This document shows positions 49,007 through 60,874 of a DNA stretch of 64,000 nt, piece after piece (position 1 is the first letter of the stretch; every line of letters begins with the position of its first letter). Origin of the DNA: Membranipora membranacea (taxonomy: Eukaryota > Bryozoa > Gymnolaemata > Cheilostomatida > Membraniporidae); assembly GCA_914767715.1 (NCBI GenBank), contig OU612066.1, forward strand, positions 28,494,283 through 28,558,282. The letters are read 5' to 3'. A program made the translations under genes and the position numbers. The notes beneath the pieces were generated by a model, which did no database searches, was not told the DNA's origin, and saw only the letters and a program-made list of their open reading frames with translations.

Positions 49007-52000
49007 CTGTCAATATTAATGTTATAATTTTGAATTTTGAGTACGTGATGGTATGACTTTGATGTGTAAATTGAGTACGCGCAACTAAATAAACAAGATT
49101 TGGAAAACACAAGATTATTTCTTTTAAACAGAAGTTTTTTTGTCAAAAATTAATGCCTGTTCTGCTCTATCATTGGGAAAGGATAATCCTCGATGCCTTT
49201 AAGGTTTGGAGATGTAATAATTTTGAATTTTTAAGCATACGACGATATGACATTGATAAAAAATGTCGAATATTAATAATTATTCTGCTATTTCGTTGGG
49301 AAAGGACAATCATCGATGCCTTTAAAGTTTCAAAATGTCTCATCTATGCAAACAATATCTTACCCGTGCACTTCCCATCTCCCTCATATGTATCATGCAT
49401 ATTAATGAACACATGTGCAGTCCTTCCTGTTTTGGTGGCTGTTTGATCAAACAAATATGGTAAATCATATAACCACCACTCTACATATGGGCAGTCATCT
49501 CCCTTGCACGATGATTCAACTTCAGAAACAGGAGTAGCAACAAAATCTGGCTGGATATAGGCTGTTGCCGTTTCAGTCATAGATAGCTCATCATCCCATG
49601 TTCCTATCTGAAGTTGAAGAAAACTGAATCAGTTTTTGTATGAGAAACCACAAGAGAAAACCCAAAATCATTGTCACAGTAATCATGATGCACGTTAAGG
49701 TTGAAGCTTGAAGCGGCTGTTTTAATTTCCCAAATAGTACAAGGTTGTTTCTCAATGCAAAGCCAAACAAGGGGAAATGTTACTCTTAAGGCAGTCTGAT
49801 TGCATATACCGTTTTATATGTGGAGTTCTCTCCTCCGCTAGCGTTATTACTCCTCATATAATTGTAAACATTGTATCGTGCATGGGAATTTCCGTAAGAA
49901 TTAAATCTAACATTCCATCCGGCCTGACTCGTAAAGTTAACTCTCTTAACGGAATCTATAAGAGTTGGTAGACTTTCCCTGGCAAAAACAAAAAACCACC
50001 TAAGTGAATATTTGAAAAGAACCCTGTAACTCAACTTAGGTTTTGCAATCAATTATCTTAATTACACTTTGATAAATATGAACTATAAAAATTAGTGCGA
50101 GCACACACATGGAGATAGAAGCAGTATGACATCACACAAAGAAACAAATAGGGAACGTATATTGTCTATAAGTCATGTAAGGTGTTTCAAGGAAACACGT
50201 CAAATTTGGTTTCTCACCTTGCCTCATCACAGAGGCTGTCATCTGTACAGTGTTTAGATATATGGTCGTGAAGACCAATAGCAATGGCATACACAGCATC
50301 TATGATGTAAGGTGCAAGCGTCTGTTTTGATGGCATTATTGGCAAGCTTAAACCATCGTCACATCTTTCCCCATACACGAAGAATCCTAAAAAATTGAAC
50401 AGTAGCTCATAACATACAATTTACAAATCAACAAATATGTAAATTGCAATTTTATTCTGGAGAAGAAAAAGTCCTAAGGATTTGTACCCAGAAGGGAGTA
50501 TATTGATATATAATTACGTTGTGTTGCCATGAAAACTTGGGAAATCATCAAATTCTACTATACACTGACCAATACATGTTATAGCCAGCTAGTGACTAAT
50601 GATGAGGTTATACAAGACTTGCAAAAGGAAAACATGCAAAACTTTACTGGGCATGATCTATTGATGCTGTTGTGGTTGACTGTTACTCCATTATTCTACA
50701 ATAATGTCACTTGGTCATGATTGGGATTGACTGATGAGAGTCATGCAAGCCGCCAGCAAATGGTTTTCACATATCAGTAATAAGTTTATTAATTATATTT
50801 GGTCTTTGTTGGGGGATATTATAAAAATTATGCAAAATATAATAAAGATTAGCGATCAAAAAATCCCAAACTTATAAGATCTTATGAATTCTTTTACCTG
50901 GTAGGTCACAGTGAAACAGATCTTGCCAGTAATCACTGAACCAGTGATAGCCTGTTCTGTTCTCAGGTCTAAGACTTTGAATGTATTCATTAAATTCCTC
51001 GTTGACTGTTGTCTGGAAATTTGTGGTGAGAGCTCCAGCCACTAACTCTTCATGACCTTAAAATTTTAAGATGCACACAAGTTAGGCCGATCCAAAATGA
51101 AATTGAATGAACAATAAAATAATTCGCCACCACTACAGAAAATTAATAAACCTTGGCACAAAACTCATTTATTAACATTAAGTGTATCAAAATCTAAATT
51201 GAGAAGACTTTTCGCCCTAGCCAAAAGTTTATCGTGTGTGATCCAAATTTTTTGGGGTTGGGTCTTTCCCATTCATCTCTGTAGTTTGAGAAGGAGTAGC
51301 TCTATCTGCAGACATATTTCATCAAGTTAGTACATTGTAGATTTATCCCAAAAATAACCAGTGGTGTCAATTATGCAAACAAATATGTCAACAATCGCAC
51401 CTAGTCGGACAAAGTCGATAAACTTCCAGACGTCCGGAGCTAACCACACCACTGATCTATTCTGCAGATTCCATTGTCTCTTCACAGAATCTAATACTGC
51501 TCCAACAGAGCCAAAATGATCCGGAAACATAACGATGACAGAGATGTTTCTCTGGAAGACAAAAGCTGAAATAGAAAAGAGAACTTTTCAGTAGATTAAA
51601 AATATCACGCCGTTTGTTGTAGTTTTATATTTTTCGACCTGAAATAATACAAACATATTAATCTGCCTGTATTGAAGAAGGGGTATTATAAGCAGGCCTA
51701 TCACAAACTCTTGCAATATTCAATTTGACCAGTTAACATCATATAAAATATACTATTGATAATAACAGTAAGCGCATGCCATCAGATTATATTTAATATT
51801 ATTAGTATTATTAAGTTAAGAACCAGCAGCACAACTCCAACTGAAAAGAATACCCCAGGAATTACCATAGATTTCGCGGTAAATCCAGCGAATTAATGAT
51901 TTGTTGTTTGCAATGTTTCTGCATTTGATTTTGGCGCAGTAGTATGAAATGAAAAAAAACCCCAGAAAATCAAGACATTAGTTGTCAGGTTAGTATTTCG

Positions 52001-55000
52001 GGCGAGGCATGATTCTCAATTTGGGATCAAGCTTTGCAATAATTACCAGAACAACAAAGCAAATCTGCCAAATCTATAGCAGGACAATAACAACGTAACA
52101 TAATAATCACAGCATTACGATCTCATTTGACAGGGGGAAACCAAGGAGTTGTCTTTAACTCCTTGGGTATACAAATATGTCCAGTCTTAAATGAGAAAAA
52201 TGTGCTCAAAATGTTGACTTACCATCTCTAGAGAATTGTTGGATTAGAAAATCAAGATTCTCAGTGTTGCCTTCTTTGGCTTCTTGCACCATTAGAGGCG
52301 TGAATTGCTCTGTCCGTGTCATTTTAACTCCATTTTTATGCAGAGCTTCAGCTAAAGTTTTAACTCCATACTCAGGATAGGGACCTGCAAGAAATGAATG
52401 TGGAATAGCTCTCTTCACAATTGGTTGAAAACGCTATTATCTTTATGCACCAAATTAATTCTCTTGAACCAGCTGATGATTGGTTCGTGATAAAATACCA
52501 AACCTGATAGTTTGATCATTTTATCAGCTGAAAACTCTATCCAATATCTTTGAAATTTGAAACTCAATCAGCATTAGCGTTACCCTTTTTCCACTATCAA
52601 GTTTTGGCATCTTAAAGGATACAAACATCACATTACAAGGTTAGTTAGTACACAGTTCATGGCAATACCTTCTCCATATATACACATGACATGAGACCAT
52701 CCATACTCCTTGACAACATCTGCTAAAGCCTGCGCTTGCTTTGTATCATCACTAACAGTTCTCAGGAAATATGGATACTTGTCTTTATCGTTGAATATAG
52801 TACTAGTTGCCAACATACTCACTACCGGAGGTGTGCCCATCTGAAATAGATAAAGGACAAATAGTTATGGCTCAGCTCAGAATACATACCACGAGATGAG
52901 TTGTTACTCATTAAATTATTTTCCTATCAAAAGATTTTCACCAATAGTTGTAGATAGACAATTTATAAACAAAAAACAAATTTTAAACATTATTATGCTC
53001 GCAGTGACTGTTCATACTTGAACCTACATACCTAGCAATACGTTATTCATAGTGACTCATTACATTTACTGCATTAGTTGGATGACTGATGGAAAATAGG
53101 ATCAGTTCTACTAATATCGGCCGTGCCTTTCATGTTGCTTCGTTATGAAATTTAGTAGAACAATCCTTTCATTCAGCCAACTGATTTTTTACTTTAAATT
53201 ATAATTGCATTGTGTTCTATTCACTTTTCAATATGCCAACAGTAGCTGTCCCAAAATTAAAATTGTTAATATCCAACTGATGATATTAATGTGAAATGTG
53301 CAGTTCTGAGCATTCTGATTTTGATGCATTAAACCGGAATGTTATCAGCTTTTCACTTGATAGATATTTGCATGGTGAGAGCCCTCGGCAGTCTCTGACT
53401 GCCTTAGATAAGAATTATTTGAGGCACAAAGCAGCATGATGGCTAGATTATTTCAATTGAACACACACCATATTATGCCATGGCTGCCGAAAGAACTCCT
53501 TTATATATTGGCTTCCTTGGTTGGCAATAACTCCAACAATAGGCTCAGCATCTCGTCCAGCAATCTGAGTGAGATCATTGAGATCACCACAGGAGTTTGT
53601 ACTGAAGAGGTCGAAACCCAGCCTGATAGATGGCAGAATATCTGGATCTGCATTGATACTGTCCACAGCATAATGTAATGCTTCAATGCTCCGTATACTT
53701 GAAGATGACACCTTAGTGCTAAAGTTAGAAATTTAAGATTTTTAGAGTTCAAAAATATTCTTTGAAATGCAAGTGAATAACTGTACAGAACTAGTATGGG
53801 AGAATTGTCAGTTATAAGAAAAGTTTTTCAATTTTGAGTCAGAAGCCATAAAGAAGTTAATCACAAAAGATTTGACAGCTGGCATTCAAATTTCTGAATA
53901 CTAGGTGTTCAATTGTTATTTCCTTCTAAATCAGGGAAGAATAACTACTAAAAATCTACCTGCCACAGCCACCGTCTATCGCACTGACTATTCCAACAAG
54001 TTTCACATCACCCTTCACAACATCTATCTGAACCGGGTCATGGATAGGGTTCAAACATGTACAGTCATCTCCCCTGCATTCTGATGTGGGGTTCTCGAAT
54101 GGGTTTCCGTCACTATTAACCAGCTTTAATCCAGGTAGTGTCACATTGCCATCATACCTTTCTCCTATCTAAAACATGTTATAATCGATAGAATATTATT
54201 TAAAAGAAATATTAACTCGAAAGTACAAAATTAGGACTTGGCGCTTGCTTGCGTTTGCTTGCGTTTGCTTGCGCTTGCTAGCGCTTGCTTGCGCTTGCTT
54301 GCGCTTGCTTGCGCTTGCTTGCGCTTGCTTGCGCTTGCTTGCGCTTGCTTGCGCTTGCTTGCGCTTGCGCTTGCTTGCGCTTGCGCTTGCTTGCGCTTGC
54401 TTGCGCTTGCGCTTGCTTGCGCTTGCTTGCGCTTGCTTGCGCTTGCTTGCGCTTGCTTGCGCTTGCTTGCGCTTGCTTGCGCTTGCTTGCGCTTGCTTGC
54501 GCTTGCGCTATTTCTCAGATAATTCATTTAGGTAGACAATATCCTTCATGGATGTGAAATTTAACCAGTAACCTCCTAGTCCACTAGCCTCAGTTCAACA
54601 GGAAAGCAAGATTCATTTCTAGATGGAACTAGGTGTCAGCAATGAGTAGTAAGTGGCCTAAATGCCACCATGTTCAGAGCCATGCCTATCAACATCTTAT
54701 TACTTGAATATTGTGGCTCATGGCTAATAAGTTTTAAATCCTATGACAATCATACATGGACATAATTTACCTGAACATCAAACATTGAACCATCCTCCAA
54801 CATCTGTTTTTGCCATATCGTTGTAAATGAGGTCTTTTGCTCTTGATTTTCGTAAGCCTGCACAAAAGGTAGCTGAAAGTCGCCAGCATAATCAAGAGTC
54901 TGAAATTCTACTGCATGGTAGTAAGACCTGATCTCTGTAGGCGTTAGGGATATGAACTCCTCACATAAAAAGATGTCACCACATTTATCAGTCAGAGCTG

Positions 55001-58000
55001 TCCTTAAACCTCTCATCCTGTAAAACATAACAGTAATTATGAAATCATGAATAACTGGAGACATAATAATATGTCTACGGTTATTCATGATTTCATTATT
55101 ACTTTGAATATTACGTGCAGACACCATCATCAGCTTCTCATCAAAGCATTGCACTTAGTTAAACAGATTTGCAAAGGTGATGGACAGTCTGAGAACTTGC
55201 GAATTCCTAAGACAGACTCTTTAAGTAAGTCACAGAAGTCGAATTAACCAGAAAGACATACATACATTGGGACCTTTCAAGAGTTAAGCATCACCGAACC
55301 CACACAGTTTTATCAGATTCATGCAATTTCACAAATCAATGTGATGTCCAGGCGATCGAAAAAAAGACAAGCAGGTTGGTTTGTGAATGCGCATAACCAA
55401 TGCGAACAAAATTGGATAGCTTAATTGTTTCCATGCTGCCAATGAACGGCTAAAATCAGGTCAAGGGCTCTGATACGGAGCATGGAAACATAATGATAGA
55501 AAGGTGGTAGTCATCTGTGATAGTTTCCCTTTTAGTTGTAGAACTTGTTAAATACTAACCATGATTCAAATCCAATCAGTATATCAATCAAACCAGAAGC
55601 AGCTCGAGCATGACCTAAGATAATCTCTCTACATTCTTCGGTACTGCTAGTACAGTTGTTGCTACTAGCCCAAACTTCCATGTGGCCGAGTAGAGGTTCT
55701 GATAAGTTCAATATGTGCTCTTCAAAAGCACCTGGCAATCCTTGTGAAGTTCTATATGAGATTGTGTTGAGAACAGAGGTTTCTAGGATTGAAAGTATAG
55801 AGATTCCATTGTTAAAAAAACCACAGGGTAATGCTCGTGGTTAATGCTCAGTAATCTGTATATCTCATGATTGTGAAAGTCTGTTGATAGTCAAAAAGGG
55901 CAACTCTAGCTAACAGACAGCAATAATAATTGCTACCAAATCGGTAACTGGATCCCATTATTGATATAGTAGGGACAATACACAAAATTGAAGAGAAAAA
56001 CTTAACTGAATGGATCAACCGAACCCAATTTTATCCATTTGCTGACCTTTTTTTCAACCTTTGAGGTTATCAAAAACATGATTTCTTTAAATTTATTAGG
56101 ATGTATGTATATATAAATGATAGTCATGCTGTGTTTGAATGTAAAAACAATTTTGTAATGTTGAAACCAAAAATTTGAAAATCTTGTAGTAAAATGATTT
56201 TCTCCCTTGCTATTGTCAGTTTTCTGAGCTCCAATTTAAACCTCTCTTCGGAGTTGTCCTCTCACCAATTTGGTACTCTTAACCCACGTAGATAGGAAAA
56301 AGGAGCTGAGATGGATAGATATGGAATAGGATAAAAGTAATTTTTGATTCTATTCTGCGTTAGTGAAATCTCGTATATAGTTTGGGAAATATTTTTGGTA
56401 TTGGGATAGTCATTTGTATCCATTTTTGCCTGTTTTTCAGACAATCTACCGTAATACCTCACTTCTAAAACACCGGACTTATAAGTGAATCACCTCCCTC
56501 AGAAAAAATAAAAATGCTCCTGTTATAAAGCACCCCACAGCGATAAGGCACCCCTTTGAAAAATTAATTGACTTCGTTGGGATTCGAACCCGCAATGTAT
56601 TTACAAGGCAGACGCTTTACACACTGAGCTATTTGACCTCGCTTATACGTTATGGATTTGGTCCAATATAGATATAAAAATTGCTTCAAATGATAGCCGT
56701 GCCTATATGCTCCTCTCTCATAGCCGCCTTCACTTATAAGTCACGCGACTTATAGGTGAGGTATTACGGTACATGGAATTTTTCATGAATTCCATCACTA
56801 AAATTGAGATTTATCAGCTCTCAAGCCCTCAATGATTCGGAAATTCGTGTCCCTCGAGGTTTTCAATGATGCCGATGCAACTCAACACAAATTTTTATCC
56901 TAGTATATGCGGTTTGCAAGGTGAGCCACTTTCAGCTCCTTTTTCCTACGCTGCATGGGTTTTAAGTACCAAACTGGAGAGGCAACTCCGAATAGAAGCT
57001 TAAATTCGACCTCGGAAAACTGTCTATTCAGAAAGCAAGGGGTATAGAGAATTTATATGCATTGAAACAGACTCCCAAAACATACCCATTAGACCCACCT
57101 GACTTAAATGCTGTCCGAATAATCAAGGTTTTAGCATACTGATTCCCCGCATCAATTCTCGCCTGGAGTTCAACCATAAATATACTGAGAGGGAATGGTT
57201 GCAGAGACAGTATCACCATATTAACCCCTGTAAAATCGATAAAATTGATCAAGAAAGCTTGCGGTAAGAACAGTTACTTCTGACTTCTGACTATAAACAT
57301 CCGAAGTCAAGTTTGAGGATTTTTCAAAATTTGCAGGCAGCATTATCATTCTACTTCTTAAATGTCTGTCATAACCGGAAAAAGTGAGTCCCTTATACAT
57401 CACCTTCATCCAGCGAAACCTAAGTGCAGTTTGGGCTAAACTGGGATTCAGTCAAGCAATGTAGAGTTATCTGACAACTCTGCACAACAACAGACCAAAA
57501 CCCATCAGCCAATCAAAACAAAACCAAAACAAAAGCACATGGGTCTAGTCAGAAATGCACAACAGTGATACATGAGTAGATAACACCTCAGAAGCAATAA
57601 CCAACACAACCAATACAAGGCCCCATCGTTGGCCTGAATCCCAGGTTAAGTTGAGGCCGCAATGGGTGCAATAGCTTTGTCTTGTGAATAACCATTCTGC
57701 GCATGCTCAGCTCTGGGCATGAGCTGATCTCTGCAAAATTGAGTCTCGGAATTCTGAAGCCATCTGATTGGCTACCTGCTCTGGTCACATACTCCCCAAA
57801 GTGTGCGGATTTGTTATTAATAGTTATCCTCTCTTGTCATTATTAGCTGATTTTGATTGACAGTTTATGCAGGGGATATCCCATTTCCCCTTTCTAAAGT
57901 TGCAATCAGAACCCAAACTAAACTCAATGTTCTTGCACATGCGCAAATTCAAGTCACGCATGATGCATACTTAGCCTTACGATACCTGCTTTGTGGTAAT

Positions 58001-60874
58001 GATAGCCTAGTTTATCAGTGATCTACATGCCCAGTCAGATCACGAGAGTCAGTATGGTGAATAACTCTAATGTGGATTGCTCCATAATGTAGTTTTCATA
58101 TGCCCAGAGGAAAAAGTTAGACTCGATAAATAAGAAACAGATTATTGAGGGTAACAAATTGACATACAGACCTACCTTTTTCAGCTTGCTCAATAACACC
58201 ATCAACAATGCTGGAATAATTTGTACTGAGAAAGTCAGCTTCATAAGATCCAGTAACACAGAGTCCTGCTTTTTTCGCTGACTTAATGAATGCTGAGCCA
58301 ATAGATTTCGTAGCTAGGTCAGAGCCGAATACAATTGTAACAGCAGAAGAGCTAGGTATGATCTTTCTGTATATTGAAATTTCCTCCTGCAGAGAGGATC
58401 ATGTTAAGGAGTGTACAGACACACTGATGGTAAAATTTGTTTATTCATAGCAGATTCATAGGTCATGTTCGCAAACCTTGATTCTGTCCATAGTTACAAC
58501 TCAATATAAGGAGTCACATACCAGAGAAAACAAGTATGGGTGTGATGCTATATGAGAAAAGCTTTATCGTATTGAAGACTACCCAAAAGCCAAAGCGTTC
58601 TATGGTCAGGTAGTTTCTATGGTCAGGTAATTTCATTCTCTGCATTATGATGTCACAGTCTCCCGGATGTGCAATACAAGAAACAATCACTTCCGGCAGG
58701 GAGGTCCCAAACTTCCTGCTTCCGGTAGACTGTGACATTATGATGCAGAGAATGGTAGTTACCTTCCCTTATGGGAGGCACGTTTCCACTATCAATAGAC
58801 AATTATTCATGCCAAGTATCATAAGTATCTCCCTGACTTAACATGCTTTGGTCTTCGAGTAGTCTTTAAACATACCTCAACATAGTGTGTTACACCTTGT
58901 AGGATTCTTGTGAAGAACTCATATTTCACCAATTGATCTGCGATGGCATATGAAATCAAGTTTATGACAGGCACCTGTTCGATTAGTTCTGCCATGGGAA
59001 TTGTCGTAGAACTGTATATGTCCCCAATTATTCCTAAGAGCAATAAATTAATAACATGACAACACAAATGGTTTATGATTATCCAAACAATATGAGATAG
59101 AAGGATGTGTGTTTGCATCACTGATCTTGAACATAAATCATACTGTTACTTTAGGTTTGGTTGAATTTATAGGACTGATCATTTAGGTTCTAGACACCAC
59201 TTATCGTGAATAGAATATTTCTGTTTCGATGGCCCTAACAGTAGCCAAGATAATGTCAGGTGTAGAAAATCAGCAAAATATGTTTTCTCATTGTGTGGCC
59301 TTGGTATAATGAATGGAGTGTTTCCCTAAGATAATTACTCTAGTGGTTACCACAAAGTTTTATGCAGCAACATATTAATGAACTATGTAGCTTGTTAGCA
59401 TTACCTGGCCAGTACTGAGTTGAGGTTGCCGATGTCTCTACAGCTGCTGCTCTCTTACTTACATAATCTGCAGCTGCTGAAGATGCCATACGGGTGGATG
59501 TGCAGCTGTCATATAGGTACGCTCCTATAGTAATGAATGAAGTGATTTAATCGCAACGTCACAACCTCCTGGTGTAAGGTATAAGGTATATGGACGTAAC
59601 TTGCTAAATTTTGCAGCCTTCACTGGAAAGACAAGATGAAGGCAGCAAGGACAGGCCATCTCCCGCAGCTGATTGGCTTATTTGCAATATTACATAGTTT
59701 GCCCTGTTACGGAAGCGCGACAGCTTAGCCCCAGCCAAGCTTAGTCCGAGCCAGACTCAGCCCAAGCCAAACTTAGCCCGAGCCAAACTTAGCTCGAGCC
59801 AAGCTTAGACCGAGCCAAACTTAGCCAGAGCCAAACTTAGCCCGAGCCAAACTTAGCCCATGCCAAACTTGCATCTGCATTTCAAGACCCTTTGTAGTTT
59901 CCAATTTCGTCAAGGGGGATTTTATATAACAACAAGACACACCAAGTTCTTTCACATATTCGCAATCTTCCAATAGTCTCTCACCGGTTCATGAACTTTT
60001 AAACCAACTCAATATTTTCAGCTTTTGAACACAACTCGGCAATTATCAGACCACTTTCTAAATAAGTTTTCAGTTTCTAAGTCGAATGTAGGGAAGATGC
60101 GCACATCAATGCAAGGCAGTGTCTGATCTCGAGATCTCAGCTAGCTGTATACCAGCGATTCAACTTTTGTTTTGCTCGTTTGAAGAACATTCAAAGGTTG
60201 CAAGCAGATTAGTTAACTTGCCAAATGACAAAATAGAAGTTGGTTTCCTTAGATGAAGCTAAAACTCAGATTATGGTCTGCTGATGTGTTTAAGTGATGA
60301 CTACAGTACAGATCATTACAAAAATATTAAATAAAATAGTACTTACCGATTTTCAGACCAGACTCTGCATGAATAGCTCGAGTTTTGTTGATGGCCCATG
60401 CTGTAGCTTCCAAAATTGCCAGCCCCCTTATACTACGAGCTCCACAATAACCTTCTGGAGTGGATTGGCTTGCAGAAATAACAACTCCAAAAGTGATAAC
60501 TCCATTGCCTGGAATATCTCCTACATGTGTAGGTTGTCCAGGAAATGGCAACCTCTGAGCTACAATAGCACCTGTAAAAAAAGAGAATTATGTCAAACGA
60601 TGATCGTGCTCAGGTAACGGTCATCATAACATGATGCTATATTCCATGCGTTATCAGAGATGGTTCTGGTCAGTCAAATTTTCGATATAATATAATCTAT
60701 TTCTCAGTGATCAAGTCTTTAGTATGGGTAGTGTTCCATTAAAATAAACATCAATGTCATTTATCAATATCTAGATGGTTGAAGGCATTTAAACTTGCTC
60801 ACAAAATAAAAATAAGCTCTTATTCACCTACCAACAATTGATATGATGATTGAAAGCTGCTTTACAACCTCCAT
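45427..60874 (-). CDS. Receptor C: intact triple ligand-binding-domain surface protein, 1500 aa
   Basis: Twenty-four exons, all with GT/AG borders and consistent phases, give 4503 nt. Residues 1-20 (MEVVKQLSIIISIVGAIVAQ) look like a signal peptide. Three domains related to the ANF/mGluR ligand-binding fold follow at about 36-470, 490-960 and 1002-1440, separated by linkers with a C(R/K)GDDC motif. A Ser/Thr/Asn-rich stalk with likely N-glycosylation sites leads to SSIFTMVMMAIILALRIM at the very end. That tail has no cytoplasmic extension, which fits a GPI-anchor signal better than a receptor helix, though a short single-pass anchor is not excluded. No seven-helix region exists. It is probably extracellular and binds amino acids or similar small ligands; the ligand is unknown. 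Every exon equals copy B in length and the frame is open. Confidence 0.85.
49364..53718 (-). CDS. Receptor C exons 10-17 (domain 2)
   Basis: Exons: 53469..53718, 52669..52840, 52223..52384, 51401..51565, 50898..51056, 50218..50386, 49810..49978, 49364..49607 (residues 505-1001). It is the domain most like metabotropic glutamate receptors: PPVVSMLATS in the position of the family's ligand-contacting SYxST loop, YPYFLRTVSDDTKQAQALAD, WSHVMCIYGEG, then FHCDL and DAVYAI. The codon that is TGA in copy B is CGA here (53553..53555). It ends with CKGDDCPYVEWW and a Cys near GKCTG. Confidence 0.85.
53960..60874 (-). CDS. Receptor C exons 1-9 (signal peptide and domain 1)
   Basis: Exons: 60832..60874, 60347..60571, 59405..59524, 58876..59033, 58176..58386, 57099..57227, 55560..55731, 54771..55017, 53960..54168 (residues 1-504). 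Domain 1 begins VITFGVVISASQSTPEGYCG, followed by YLYDSC in exon 3 and SSTTIPMAELIEQVPVINL in exon 4. The helix that normally follows YxFF is short and atypical (ILQGVTHYVEEEISIYRK), which suggests this domain's cleft has diverged most from glutamate-binding relatives. Confidence 0.85.
54239..54510. repeat. Expanded GCTTGCTTGC microsatellite, receptor C intron 8
   Basis: About 27 units of CTTGCTTGCG with occasional GCTTGC insertions, compared with about five in copy B. It creates long Ala/Leu/Cys or Ser/Lys/Gln frames on both strands that are not genes. Confidence 0.95.
56215..57025. mobile_element. GACAG-ended MITE with nested element, receptor C intron 6
   Basis: Counterpart of 27961..28772. 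The nested TA-flanked element is 56449..56769, with its tRNA-like core on the minus strand at 56570..56642. Both insertions predate the unit duplication. Confidence 0.78.
58634..58754. repeat. 121-bp fold-back repeat, receptor C intron 4
   Basis: Counterpart of 30538..30658. The inverted ends match more perfectly here: CATTCTCTGCATTATGATGT against ACATTATGATGCAGAGAATG. Confidence 0.7.
59722..59865. repeat. GAGCCAAACTTAGCCC minisatellite, receptor C intron 2
   Basis: About eight 16-bp units, more diverged than those at 31640..31775 (for example AGCCCAAGCCAAAC and AGACCGAGCC variants). Confidence 0.8.

Noticed and set aside
54231-54557. Four overlapping open frames of 90-98 codons on both strands
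   Set aside because: They are produced by the CTTGCTTGCG microsatellite, which has no stops in several frames, and lie in an intron.
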